The position numbers and the translations under genes are program-made. A stretch of DNA of 64,000 bases from UBA5436 sp050951845 (GTDB taxonomy: Bacteria > Bacillota > Clostridia > Saccharofermentanales > DTU023): positions 221,643 to 285,642 of the forward strand of contig JBMNJV010000003.1 of assembly GCA_050951845.1 (NCBI GenBank), read 5' to 3'. A model generated the notes under the pieces. That model was given only the letters and a program-made list of their open reading frames with translations, was not told the DNA's origin and searched no databases. The first letter of the stretch is position 1, and each line of letters starts with the position of its first letter. Shown piece by piece: positions 1 through 8,075 of this stretch.

Positions 1-287
1 TATTAGACAAATATCAAGTAACACAAGATGATCTTGAGGGCTTGTGTTCTCAGATGCGCGATGTGGAAAATATTGATTTGGCAATTTTGATCAGAAAAAT
101 TTCAGATAATGAAATCAGAGTAAATCTGCGTTCAAACCAGGCAATTGACGTAAGTGAATTGGCAAGTAAATATGGCGGCGGCGGTCATGCCCGAGCTGCC
201 GGAATTACGCTTGAAGGTTGTCATGATTTGCAGATGTTCGAAGCTGATTTGATCAGGCAGGCGGAGTTAATGATCTGTGCGGAATAA
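1..287 (+). CDS. nrnA: DHH-family phosphoesterase NrnA, C-terminal end (5' partial)
   Basis: The frame is open from the left window edge and ends in TAA at 285-287, so only about the last 94 codons are present. The diagnostic feature is the DHHA1 motif GGGGHARAAG (about 174-203), which closes the substrate site of DHH/DHHA1 phosphoesterases. In Firmicutes the DHH protein just before truB and ribF is usually NrnA, a cytoplasmic enzyme that degrades short oligoribonucleotides and removes the 3'-phosphate from pAp. The catalytic DHH half lies outside the window, so RecJ-like relatives cannot be excluded by sequence. The position in front of truB is the main argument for NrnA. Its end overlaps the truB start by 11 bases. 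Confidence 0.8.
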   Translation, partial: LDKYQVTQDDLEGLCSQMRDVENIDLAILIRKISDNEIRVNLRSNQAIDVSELASKYGGGGHARAAGITLEGCHDLQMFEADLIRQAELMICAE

Positions 288-1257
288 AACGGAATTCAAC
301 GGTTTATTATTAATAGATAAACATTCTGACATTACTTCTTTCGGTGTTATTTCTCGTTTGAGGGCTTTGACCGGTATCAAAAAGATCGGGCATTGCGGAA
401 CTCTCGATCCTTTTGCAACCGGCATGCTGCCCGTATTATTCGGCAGATATACGAAACTTGCTCAATATCTGGAATCTGCCGATAAAGTATATCACGTTGA
501 ATTTGTATTGGGAGCTGCTACCGATACGCAGGATAAAACCGGAGAAATTGTCAATTCGGTTGATCCGGCGGAATTGCAGCAGCGAATTGAATCCGGTGAA
601 TTGGACCGGACTTTACGTGAGATTGTTGTATCTGATTTGACCGGCGAGATTGAGCAGATTCCGCCGATGTATTCCGCCGTCAAAATTGCCGGCAAACCTC
701 TCTACCGATATGCCAGAGATGGTCAGGATATTGCCAGACAAGCCAGAATCATCCGGATATATCAAGCTGAGCTTTCCAGGATCGCGTTTCAAGACGGACA
801 GTGGCTCTGTGCAGCGACAATTTCTTGTTCCAAAGGCACCTATATCAGAACTTGGATTGATGATTTAGGCAGGAAAGCAAAATGTTTTGCTTATGCGAAA
901 TCGTTGTCCAGACAAAAATGCGGAAATCTCGAATTGGGTCAGAATTCGGTAACCTTAGCCGAGTTATTTCAGAAAAAAGAAGAATTTGCATCTGATCAAA
1001 GTAAAATGCGCAATGAAATTGAGCAAAAATATTTTTATCCGATTGAAAAAGCTCTGTCCGATTTTCCTCAATATCATTTAAGCAGAATTGAAGCTGAGAA
1101 AGTTGTTCATGGAAAAAATTTGCAATTAATTAATTTTTCCGGGCCGGATTCAGCATCCTTAATCCAATTGTTATATAATAATAAATTGTTGGCGATAGTG
1201 AGTTTGGATAAGACAAATCAAGTTCACTATCAGCGGGTAATGGCAGATAAGGTGTAA
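277..1257 (+). CDS. truB: tRNA pseudouridine(55) synthase TruB
   Basis: TruB isomerises U55 in the T-loop of tRNAs to pseudouridine. The 326-residue product has the family motif HCGTLDPFATGML (residues 39-51), in which D44 is the expected catalytic aspartate. A GTPPMYSA-type segment is seen as IPPMYSAVKIAGKPLY near residue 128. The start is GTG at 277, overlapping the end of nrnA by 11 bases, which implies translational coupling. The C-terminal third is less conserved and probably corresponds to the PUA-like region. It is followed after one base by ribF, so nrnA-truB-ribF is read as one operon, the usual Firmicute arrangement. Confidence 0.95.
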   Translation: MRNKTEFNGLLLIDKHSDITSFGVISRLRALTGIKKIGHCGTLDPFATGMLPVLFGRYTKLAQYLESADKVYHVEFVLGAATDTQDKTGEIVNSVDPAELQQRIESGELDRTLREIVVSDLTGEIEQIPPMYSAVKIAGKPLYRYARDGQDIARQARIIRIYQAELSRIAFQDGQWLCAATISCSKGTYIRTWIDDLGRKAKCFAYAKSLSRQKCGNLELGQNSVTLAELFQKKEEFASDQSKMRNEIEQKYFYPIEKALSDFPQYHLSRIEAEKVVHGKNLQLINFSGPDSASLIQLLYNNKLLAIVSLDKTNQVHYQRVMADKV

Positions 1258-1258
1258 C

Positions 1259-2203
1259 ATGAAGATATATCGGGACTATCCATTTCAAATATCAAATCAA
1301 CCGCGGGCAATTGCTTTAGGTTTTTTTGACGGAGTTCATTTAGGTCATCAAAGATTGATCAAAGAGATGATTGCGATCAGTCAAGTCAGAAATTTGATTC
1401 CTACGGTATTTACTTTCGGTGATCATCCGCATAGTAATTTCAACAATTCTTTTAAATTTTCCGGTTTGATCCTGAAATCCGAAGGCCGTCTGGCAAGAAT
1501 TGCCGAACTCAATGTGCGAGAAACAATTCTTGCACCGATGATAAATCAGGTAAAAATGATTTCTGCCAGTGATTTTTTTCACGAATATTTAGTGAATAAA
1601 TTCGGTATGCAAGCTTTGATTGTGGGTAAAGATGCCCGTTTCGGCTATGGCGGGCAGGGCAATGTGGAATTACTCGTCCAATGGTCGCGCCAAACCGGTA
1701 CCGATTTGCTTATTGTAGGTGATGTAAAATTAGGTGATTGCAGAATTTCCTCGACCCTGATCAGAGAATTGATTGAGCAAGGTAACATTAAACAGGCTAA
1801 TCGCTGTTTAGGGTATGAGTATCGTATCCAAGGCGAAGTTGTCCATGGCAAAAAACTGGGGAGAACGCTGGGTTTTCCAACTCTGAATATTATTTTCGAT
1901 GCTGATTTAGTGAAACCGCGATTCGGAGTTTACGCTTCACAGGTGAAATTTGAGAATAAGACCCTGTCTGCAATTACATCAATCGGTACTAATCCTACAG
2001 TCAGTAACGATGATCAGATTAAAGTTGAAACATATATTTATGATAAGAATATAGATTTATATAACAAAGAAGTTACAGTAGTTTTATTGGATTTTGTGCG
2101 TGATGAGATGATTTTCAAATCGGTTGATATGATGAAAAAACGTATTCTTTTCGATTTGGATTTAGTAAAAAAAATGCACGAGCAAGATAATTTTAAGAAA
2201 TAA
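1259..2203 (+). CDS. ribF: bifunctional riboflavin kinase / FAD synthetase
   Basis: Converts riboflavin to FMN and then FAD. The N-terminal nucleotidyltransferase domain shows GFFDGVHLGHQ (residues 21-31) and ISSTLIRELIEQG near residue 165. The C-terminal flavokinase domain begins about residue 190 and shows GKKLGRTLGFPTLN, the usual kinase signature with the PTxN motif. The length of 314 residues is normal for the bifunctional form. The ATG at 1259 lies one base after the truB stop, and AAGGTG at 1249-1254 inside the end of truB can serve as ribosome binding site. Both domains look intact. Confidence 0.95.
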   Translation: MKIYRDYPFQISNQPRAIALGFFDGVHLGHQRLIKEMIAISQVRNLIPTVFTFGDHPHSNFNNSFKFSGLILKSEGRLARIAELNVRETILAPMINQVKMISASDFFHEYLVNKFGMQALIVGKDARFGYGGQGNVELLVQWSRQTGTDLLIVGDVKLGDCRISSTLIRELIEQGNIKQANRCLGYEYRIQGEVVHGKKLGRTLGFPTLNIIFDADLVKPRFGVYASQVKFENKTLSAITSIGTNPTVSNDDQIKVETYIYDKNIDLYNKEVTVVLLDFVRDEMIFKSVDMMKKRILFDLDLVKKMHEQDNFKK

Positions 2204-2301
2204 TACTTTCATTTTATGAATAATGTTTTAATATATGCTAGAGTTATATTTTACTAATTGAGAATTTTTACAGAAATATAGCATAACTTTTGGAGGTTTA
2301 C

Positions 2302-3285
2302 ATGGAAACGCTACATGTTTCATTTCCCGGTTTGGGTATATATAATTTGCCGGTGGATCGAATTGCTTTTTCCTTTAATTTGGGTAATCGGGAATTTAAC
2401 ATATATTGGTATGGGATTATTATTGCTGTGGCATTTTTGGTTTGCTTTTTGCTTTCAGTAAAGCAAGCACCTAAATATGGTATTAAAAGTGATCACATAG
2501 TCGATGCTTTTCTTTTGATCATGATTTTGGCAATAGTCGGAGCAAGACTTTATTATGTGATTTTTTCATGGGACGAGTTCTCGGATAATTTGATTAAAAT
2601 ATTTCAAACGAGGCATGGCGGACTGGCATTTTACGGAGGTCTGATCGGCGGTATTATTGCGGTAATTATTACGGCAAAACACAAGAAAATCAATTTAATT
2701 GATCTGATTGATTTTCTGGCTGTTTATGTACCCCTGGGTCACGCAATCGGTCGTTGGGGTAATTTTTTCAATCAAGAAGCTTTCGGAATCAATACCGATT
2801 TACCATGGGGTATGTTCAGTAAACAAACATATGAATATCTTGCGCAGTATGGTGATAAGTATGCTCCGCTATCTCCGGTTCATCCTACATTTCTCTATGA
2901 GAGTATTGCGAATATTGTAATTTTTATAATTTTGTATCAAATCAGAAAAAATTCAAAGAAACGCGGAGAAACAATTTCTTGGTATTTTATCCTTTACGGT
3001 TTAGTTCGATTCGGAGTGGAAGGTTTACGTACAGATTCATTATTTATCGGTAATACAAGTATTCGAGTATCACAGGCACTTTCTTTGCTGTTAGTTATAT
3101 TCGGAATAGCAACACTGGTATATATCTCTCGTCGCAAACAGATTGAGATGACAGAAGAAACTGACGTGATCAGCGATTCGGAAATTACTGCTACAGAACT
3201 TGCAAGTGATTTCGTTCCGCTCCATACGCTTAATTCTTCACATGAAGAAAATATTACGGACAAAACTTCAAATTCTGAACAATAA
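2302..3285 (+). CDS. lgt: prolipoprotein diacylglyceryl transferase Lgt
   Basis: Integral membrane enzyme that moves diacylglycerol from phosphatidylglycerol onto the lipobox cysteine of prelipoproteins. Several lipoproteins in this window (28754, 30943, 47498) would be its substrates. Signature segments are HGGLAFYGGLIGG and GRWGNFFNQEAFG, plus HPTFLYES before the last membrane spans. I place the start at ATG 2302, preceded by TGGAGG (2291-2296). A TTG at 2290 would overlap that ribosome binding site. After the last helix there is an unusual polar, Glu/Ser/Thr-rich cytosolic tail of about 45 residues. The 98-base gap after ribF suggests its own promoter, though I could not pick a convincing one. 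Confidence 0.95.
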   Translation: METLHVSFPGLGIYNLPVDRIAFSFNLGNREFNIYWYGIIIAVAFLVCFLLSVKQAPKYGIKSDHIVDAFLLIMILAIVGARLYYVIFSWDEFSDNLIKIFQTRHGGLAFYGGLIGGIIAVIITAKHKKINLIDLIDFLAVYVPLGHAIGRWGNFFNQEAFGINTDLPWGMFSKQTYEYLAQYGDKYAPLSPVHPTFLYESIANIVIFIILYQIRKNSKKRGETISWYFILYGLVRFGVEGLRTDSLFIGNTSIRVSQALSLLLVIFGIATLVYISRRKQIEMTEETDVISDSEITATELASDFVPLHTLNSSHEENITDKTSNSEQ

Positions 3286-3341
3286 TTTAAATGGCAAAGA
3301 TCTGATTGAGAAAGTGACTTAACAGATTGAATCCGGTAATT

Positions 3342-3452
3342 TATGAGAGTAAACAGTGCATAAACGTCAACAATTAAATATGAGGGTAAACAGTGCATAA
3401 ACGTCAACAATTAAATATGAGGGGAAACAGTGCATAAACGTCAACAATTAAA
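3342..3452 (+). repeat. three tandem 37-bp copies of the rodA translation start
   Basis: Three head-to-tail copies with a period of exactly 37 bp start at 3342, 3379 and 3416. Each contains a GAGG-type ribosome binding site, a GTG start and the first seven codons of the following gene (MHKRQQL). The GTG codons are at 3356, 3393 and 3430. Because 37 is not a multiple of three, the first two GTGs open only 14-codon minigenes. Their TAA stops (3398-3400 and 3435-3437) overlap the next GTG. Only the third copy continues into the real gene. Confidence 0.9.
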
Positions 3453-4575
3453 ATCGAAATCCGAATCATATTTTAAGCTTTTAGATTATTGGCTGATCAT
3501 TCCTGTTCTCTTAATGACGATTATCGGGCTTTATGTATTAAATCAGGTATTTCAAGCAGGTTACGGGGCAGGTGAATATCCGGGAAATTTAATTAAACAA
3601 ATCGGTGCGGTAATGATCGGCGTTCTTTTGGCATTATTAATTTCTCTGGCGGATTTACCGGTTATCGGCCTAATTGGCTATATTACTTATTTTATCAGTA
3701 TCGTTTTGCTGGTTATCGTACATATAGACGGGTTTTCGATGTATGATCTGACCGGAGCCGACAGCTGGATTCGTTTTCCGATCTTCGGCACGTTTCAACC
3801 TTCTGAATTGGCAAAGGTCGCAATAGCTATGCTGCTAGGCACATACCTGGCAAAAATCAAAAAAGAAGAAATCAGTTTGTGGCAAGGTTCTCTTTATATT
3901 GCTTGTATTTCAGGTATACCGATGTTTCTGATTGCAATGGAGCCTGACTTCGGTACATTTTTTGTAATTTTCTTAATGATTTTAGTAATGATTTTTGTCT
4001 ATGGCCTGAAATGGCGTTATATTATTGCCGGAGGTCTGACCGGTATTATAGCGATCCCGCTTGCCTGGAATTATTATCTGGATGAATATCAAAAGAATAG
4101 GATTATGACGTTTCTTTTTCCCGGACATGATCCCAACTCAAATTATCATATCGAACAATCTTTGAAAGCAGTTGCTTCCGGCGGTATTACCGGACGTGAA
4201 GGCAACATTGATATTCCGGTACCGGTTAAAGAGTCCGATTTTATTTTTTCAGCTATTTCCGAATATACCGGTTTTATCGGAACAACTCTGCTTATTATCT
4301 TGATTGTGATTTTCTTGTTCAGAGCAATTTATATTGCAAGCAAAATGACGGAATATGATTTAGGATCTTCCTATATGATGATGGGTTTAGTAGCTGTTCA
4401 GGGATTTCATTTTGTTGAAAATATCGGTATGAATGTCGGAGTTTTACCGATTACGGGTATCCCTTTGCCATATATAAGCAGCGGCGGAAGTTCTATGGTT
4501 GTAAATTATTTTATGTTCGGTCTGATGTTGAATGTATCGATTAATTATCAGCTGATGCAACAGAGCGATTTATAA
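3430..4575 (+). CDS. rodA: SEDS-family peptidoglycan glycosyltransferase, RodA type
   Basis: Polytopic membrane protein (381 residues, about ten helices) of the FtsW/RodA/SpoVE family, which polymerises lipid II into glycan strands together with a class B PBP. Conserved family segments are FQPSELAK (near 119), EPDFGT (near 171), SNYHIEQSLKAVASGG in the large extracytoplasmic loop, ESDFIFSAISEYTGFIG, and GIPLPYISSGGSS near the C terminus. I call it RodA rather than FtsW because it lies outside the dcw cluster, which has its own ftsW at 13405. The start is the GTG of the third 37-bp repeat copy. The exact role (elongation or sporulation) is inferred from context only. Confidence 0.88.
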   Translation: MHKRQQLKSKSESYFKLLDYWLIIPVLLMTIIGLYVLNQVFQAGYGAGEYPGNLIKQIGAVMIGVLLALLISLADLPVIGLIGYITYFISIVLLVIVHIDGFSMYDLTGADSWIRFPIFGTFQPSELAKVAIAMLLGTYLAKIKKEEISLWQGSLYIACISGIPMFLIAMEPDFGTFFVIFLMILVMIFVYGLKWRYIIAGGLTGIIAIPLAWNYYLDEYQKNRIMTFLFPGHDPNSNYHIEQSLKAVASGGITGREGNIDIPVPVKESDFIFSAISEYTGFIGTTLLIILIVIFLFRAIYIASKMTEYDLGSSYMMMGLVAVQGFHFVENIGMNVGVLPITGIPLPYISSGGSSMVVNYFMFGLMLNVSINYQLMQQSDL

Positions 4576-4597
4576 TTTTCTGTTCAGAAATATGAGA

Positions 4598-4923
4598 GCT
4601 GCAAATCGAAACCGTTAGTGCACCCCCATGCCGTAATTTTTGACACATCTGACTTATTTTCCTGATGATCTGTGTCAAAAAAGCCGGCGCTGCAAATTGA
4701 AACCGCTAGTGTACCCCCCATGCCCGTAATTTTTGACACATCTGACTTATTTTCCGGATGATTTGTGTCAAAAAAGCCGGCGCTGCAAATCGAAACCGCT
4801 AGTACACCCCCATGCCCGTAATTTTTGACACATCTGACTTGTTTTCCGGATGACTTGTGTCAAAAAAGCCGGCGCTGCAAATCGAAACCGCTAGTGCACC
4901 CCCATGCCCGTATTTTTTGACAC
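4598..4923. repeat. array of ~92-bp hairpin-containing repeats (3.5 copies)
   Basis: Units begin at 4598, 4689, 4782 and 4874 (spacing 91, 93, 92). The last is cut off at about 4923. Each full unit holds GCTGCAAATCGAAACCG, then a C-rich segment CACCCCCATGCCCGTAA, then two perfect 11-base arms, TTTTTGACACA and TGTGTCAAAAA, that can pair around a 23-base loop. The arms can also pair across the unit boundary. Copies differ by only a few bases. The array sits just after the rodA stop. It could be an array of transposase-binding repeats from an insertion sequence end, a MITE-like repeat or a structured transcript end. Nothing in it looks coding. Confidence 0.85.
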
Positions 4924-5079
4924 GATTTCGATTAAAGTTGCGATAATCTCAATGGCAGAGATGGGCTTAATTGGAAATATTTGATTTATTTTCTCGCCAT
5001 TGCTGAAGAAAGAATGTACTATGTATTTCATTGAGTAATGCAAATATTATTCTTAGACTTCATTAGGAAAAATAAAGCG

Positions 5080-5718
5080 ATGGGAAAGTTAAAAAAAATC
5101 TGTCAAACTCTGAGTTCTCACTACGGCGATCTCGGGTGGTGGCCTGCCGACACGCCTTTTGAGGTGATGATCGGCGCAGTTCTCACACAGAATACTGCCT
5201 GGACTAATGTAGAAAAAGCGATCAAGCGGTTTGACGGGAATTTATCACCTGAGCGAATCATTGCCTTGCCCATAGAGGAGCTTCAGGAAATTATCTGTCC
5301 GACAGGTTTTTACAGGCAAAAGGCACAATATCTGAAAGCTGTCACCGAATGGTTTCTGAGCTATGACTGCGATATCGATTTAATAAAAGAACGTCCTCTT
5401 CCGGACATTCGTTACGAACTTTTGCAGGTTCGGGGAGTTGGCAATGAGACGGCTGACTCGATCCTTCTCTATGCTTTTGATTTTCCGACTTTTGTAGTAG
5501 ATGCTTATACAATGAGATTATTCAGGCGTTTTCCGATAGATGCCGGAAAAACGTATCCGGAAGTGAAAAGCTTCTGTGAAAGTGAGCTTCCTCCGGATGT
5601 GGAGGTTTATAACCATTTTCATGCCCTGATTGTACATAACGGCAAGAGGCACTGTAAAAAGAAAATGGATTGTATAGGTTGTCCCTTAGAGAAGTATTGC
5701 GAAAAGATATTATCTTAA
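5080..5718 (+). CDS. HhH-GPD DNA glycosylase of the endonuclease III superfamily (MagIII-like)
   Basis: Base excision repair glycosylase. The helix-hairpin-helix reads LLQVRGVGNETADSILLYA and is followed by the catalytic-aspartate segment VVDAYTMRLFRRF. A C-terminal cysteine cluster (CKKKMDCIGCPLEKYC) matches the iron-sulfur loop of endonuclease III. Where bifunctional Nth enzymes carry a lysine (GVGxKTA), this protein has glutamate (GVGNETA), as in monofunctional 3-methyladenine glycosylases of the MagIII type. A lyase activity is therefore not expected. I prefer ATG 5080 (AGGAAA at 5065-5070) to the upstream ATG at 5038, which lacks a ribosome binding site. The true Nth is encoded at 23037. 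Confidence 0.82.
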   Translation: MGKLKKICQTLSSHYGDLGWWPADTPFEVMIGAVLTQNTAWTNVEKAIKRFDGNLSPERIIALPIEELQEIICPTGFYRQKAQYLKAVTEWFLSYDCDIDLIKERPLPDIRYELLQVRGVGNETADSILLYAFDFPTFVVDAYTMRLFRRFPIDAGKTYPEVKSFCESELPPDVEVYNHFHALIVHNGKRHCKKKMDCIGCPLEKYCEKILS

Positions 5719-5932
5719 ATATTTATCATGTAGTATTTCTGATCACAAAAGTTTCATTTATAAGTGAAAAATAAAAACATATTTAACTGCCCTAATGGGG
5801 TCTTTTTAATATGTCCGAGAGTATTTCCAAAAGATTTTTAAGTTAATTTTTGTTCGCAGTTTATTATTTCAGATTATTTAAAAACAATTTTCAATTTTCA
5901 ATCAAAATCAGCGTTTTTATTTGTGTTTTTAG

Positions 5933-5961
5933 TTGCATAAGCGATGAAAATAGTCTAAAAT
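5933..5961 (+). promoter_or_regulatory. sigma-A-type promoter of the mraZ division cluster
   Basis: TTGCAT (5933-5938) and TAAAAT (5956-5961) are separated by 17 bases, a good match to a housekeeping promoter. It lies about 80 bases ahead of the mraZ ATG. The same pair of hexamers with the same spacing precedes the tRNA-Pro gene (62419-62447), which supports the reading. Confidence 0.6.
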
Positions 5962-5969
5962 GCAATTTA

Positions 5970-6015
5970 AGTGGAGGAAAGTAGCTAATTTATCATATAT
6001 AGTGGTGGAAAGTGG
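5970..6015 (+). promoter_or_regulatory. candidate MraZ operator: direct repeat AGTGGNGGAAAGTNG
   Basis: Two copies of a 15-base motif, AGTGGAGGAAAGTAG (5970-5984; first base shared with the preceding run) and AGTGGTGGAAAGTGG (6001-6015), are 31 bases apart between the promoter and mraZ. MraZ proteins are known to autoregulate by binding G-rich direct repeats in their own 5' region. G-rich repeats at this position therefore fit an operator. The assignment is inferred from position and composition. Confidence 0.5.
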
Positions 6016-6041
6016 TGAATTTAGTTACTTAGTGAACGCAA

Positions 6042-6476
6042 ATGGCACGCTATACACATACAGTTGATAAAAAAGGTCGTGTTATTGTACCGGCAAGATT
6101 AAGAGAAAACCTTGACGGCGTTCTTTTTGTGACTCTGAGTTTAGATGAAAACTATTTATCGGCCTACACTCCTGAACAATTTAATTTGATACGTGAACAA
6201 ATCTCAAGCCTATCCGGTACGGATCCTGATGTTCGTCTGTTAAAGAGAGCAATCATCGGTGAAGCTATTGAATGTCAATTTGATTCTCAAGGCAGAATCA
6301 GTCTGACAGACAATCTTTGGCAATGGATAGGGGTAGAGGCCGGTGAAGAAATCTGCTTCATTGACATGTATGACAAAGTAGATATTTGTTCAAAAGAATT
6401 CTATGAGAAATCGCTGGCAGATATCAGTTCATTGAGTGATTTGGATTTAACGAGATTCAATGTTCAAGGACTTTGA
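6042..6476 (+). CDS. mraZ: transcriptional regulator MraZ
   Basis: First gene of the dcw cluster. The 144-residue protein has the two SpoVT/AbrB-like halves typical of MraZ. The first half begins YTHTVDKKGRVIVPARLRENL (residues 4-24) and the second contains CQFDSQGRISLTDNLWQW (about 79-96), each with the D-x-x-G-R-I/V motif. MraZ is a ring-forming DNA-binding protein that represses its own operon. The upstream direct repeats are its likely target. There is no strong ribosome binding site before the ATG at 6042. The end overlaps rsmH by 17 bases, so the two are probably translationally coupled. Confidence 0.93.
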   Translation: MARYTHTVDKKGRVIVPARLRENLDGVLFVTLSLDENYLSAYTPEQFNLIREQISSLSGTDPDVRLLKRAIIGEAIECQFDSQGRISLTDNLWQWIGVEAGEEICFIDMYDKVDICSKEFYEKSLADISSLSDLDLTRFNVQGL

Positions 6477-7410
6477 TTATCACATACCAGTTCTCTTAAC
6501 AGAAGTGTTGGAGACTTTGTTAATAAAGCCAAATGGTATTTATGTAGATTGCACTGCCGGTGGCGGTGGCCATAGTTTAGAAATTTTAAAGCGACTGTCT
6601 TCCACAGGAGTACTAATCTCAATAGATCAAGACCCGGCGGCCTTAACGGCGACGAAACTGAAACTTGAAAGTTTAAATCATAAGAATGCTCATTTTATCC
6701 TGGTAAATAACCGGTTTTCGCACTTGCGAGAAATCTTGGATGATTTGAATATCGATGGAGTTGACGGTGTATTGGCAGATTTGGGTGTATCATCGCATCA
6801 AATCGATACTGCTGAACGCGGATTTTCATTTCAAAAAGATGGAAATCTTGATATGAGAATGGATCCTGCCAATCCTGCAAATGCTGCGGATATTGTAAAT
6901 AACTCAAGTGCAGAAGAACTTAACTATATTTTTCGAGTATACGGTGAAGAAAAATATTCCCTTAAAATAGCAGCTGCAATAGTAGCCGAACGTAAGAAAA
7001 AAAAGTTCAGTTCAACTTTTGATCTGGTGGATCTGATAAAGAAAGTTGTTCCTGCTAAAAGCAGAAGGGATAAACATCCGGCGAAAAGAGTTTTTCAGGC
7101 CCTGAGAATTGCAGTTAATCAAGAATTGCAAGAATTGGAAAGGTTATTGCAAGTTCTACCGCAATGTGTTAAATCCGGCGGAAGAATAGCTTTAATTTCT
7201 TTTCATTCTTTGGAAGACAGATTAATCAAACATAAATTTCAAGAGTGGGAAAATCCCTGTACCTGTCCCGATGATTTCCCGATTTGTGTTTGCGGTAATA
7301 TTCCGCTGGGTAAGGTAGTAGGCAGAAAAGGAATTACTGCTACAGATAGTGAGATTGCTGAGAATAGTAGAGCACGCAGTGCAAGATTGCGAGTATTTGA
7401 AATGATTTAA
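6460..7410 (+). CDS. rsmH: 16S rRNA (cytosine(1402)-N4)-methyltransferase RsmH
   Basis: Methylates N4 of C1402 in the ribosomal P site using S-adenosylmethionine. The SAM-binding segment YVDCTAGGGGHS lies near residue 29. GVLADLGVSSHQID, the family hallmark, is near residue 105, and SFHSLEDRLIKH marks the C-terminal part. The length of 316 residues is normal. The ATG at 6460 lies inside the end of mraZ. It is also known as MraW and is almost always second in the dcw cluster. No oddities were seen. Confidence 0.96.
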   Translation: MFKDFDYHIPVLLTEVLETLLIKPNGIYVDCTAGGGGHSLEILKRLSSTGVLISIDQDPAALTATKLKLESLNHKNAHFILVNNRFSHLREILDDLNIDGVDGVLADLGVSSHQIDTAERGFSFQKDGNLDMRMDPANPANAADIVNNSSAEELNYIFRVYGEEKYSLKIAAAIVAERKKKKFSSTFDLVDLIKKVVPAKSRRDKHPAKRVFQALRIAVNQELQELERLLQVLPQCVKSGGRIALISFHSLEDRLIKHKFQEWENPCTCPDDFPICVCGNIPLGKVVGRKGITATDSEIAENSRARSARLRVFEMI

Positions 7411-7437
7411 ACTAATTGCATATGAAATGAGACAATT

Positions 7438-8070
7438 ATGAATAATCGTCAAACTACTAACTTAGTATATAAATTATCTGACAGAGATTTTTATGATCGT
7501 TATTATATTAATAACGGATCTAATGCAGTTCCGAAAATTCCTCGCGAAATACCGTCTGAATGGCGAAAAGAAGAATTTGAACGAGAGCAGCGTAAACGCA
7601 GAATTAAAGAGCGCCAAATAGCACTTCGCATGCGTTCAATTCATCGTGCGTTCGGTATTGAACGTGCAAAAAGCATTTTCGGTATTTTAGCAATGATTCT
7701 GATCATTGCCGGTTTATTTACTTTTCTTATGGTACGTCAATCTCGGATCGTTGAACAAAATTTTGCCAATACAAGATTAGCAAATGAAGTAAATCAATTG
7801 AATGCTGCTAATTTTGATAATTATGAGAAATTACTGTCAGAGCTGGATTTGAATAATATCGAACAACAGGCATATCAAATGCATGGTCTGAGAAAACCTG
7901 CACAATCACAAAGAATTCATATGAAACTACCTGAGATTGATAGAGTCGTGCGTTATAACAATGATCGAACAGAGATTAATAATGAATCGATTGAGTCTGA
8001 GGTGGATATAATAACATTCGATGCTACCCAGATTGAAATGTATATGAAGAAACTTAGGTTGCAGGAATAA
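7438..8070 (+). CDS. ftsL: FtsL-like cell division protein
   Basis: Bitopic membrane protein (210 residues) in the position normally held by ftsL, between rsmH and the class B PBP. It has a long basic cytosolic segment (residues 1-80, rich in Arg/Lys/Glu) and a single transmembrane helix about 81-102 (IFGILAMILIIAGLFTFLMV). An extracytoplasmic coiled-coil stretch about 103-140 (QNFANTRLANEVNQLNA) follows. FtsL/DivIC-type proteins use such coiled coils to join FtsQ and the FtsW-FtsI pair. Sequence similarity in this family is low, so the call rests on topology and position. It is longer than usual for FtsL (about 100-120 residues) at both ends. Confidence 0.75.
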   Translation: MNNRQTTNLVYKLSDRDFYDRYYINNGSNAVPKIPREIPSEWRKEEFEREQRKRRIKERQIALRMRSIHRAFGIERAKSIFGILAMILIIAGLFTFLMVRQSRIVEQNFANTRLANEVNQLNAANFDNYEKLLSELDLNNIEQQAYQMHGLRKPAQSQRIHMKLPEIDRVVRYNNDRTEINNESIESEVDIITFDATQIEMYMKKLRLQE

Positions 8071-8075
8071 TAGAG

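Larger units (their letters stand above)
5719..6041. other. intergenic region before the division cluster
   Basis: This 323-base non-coding stretch separates the glycosylase gene from mraZ. A weak GC-poor inverted repeat followed by Ts (about 5790-5808) could end the upstream transcript, but the stem is short. The right half holds the mraZ promoter and the direct repeats listed separately. No open frame of interest was seen. Confidence 0.6.

Noticed and set aside
4598..4923. CRISPR array
   Set aside because: Units are about 92 bp and repeat without unique spacers, and no cas genes are present.
5790..5810. Terminator after the MagIII-like gene
   Set aside because: The stem is only three to four pairs, too weak to list as a terminator.
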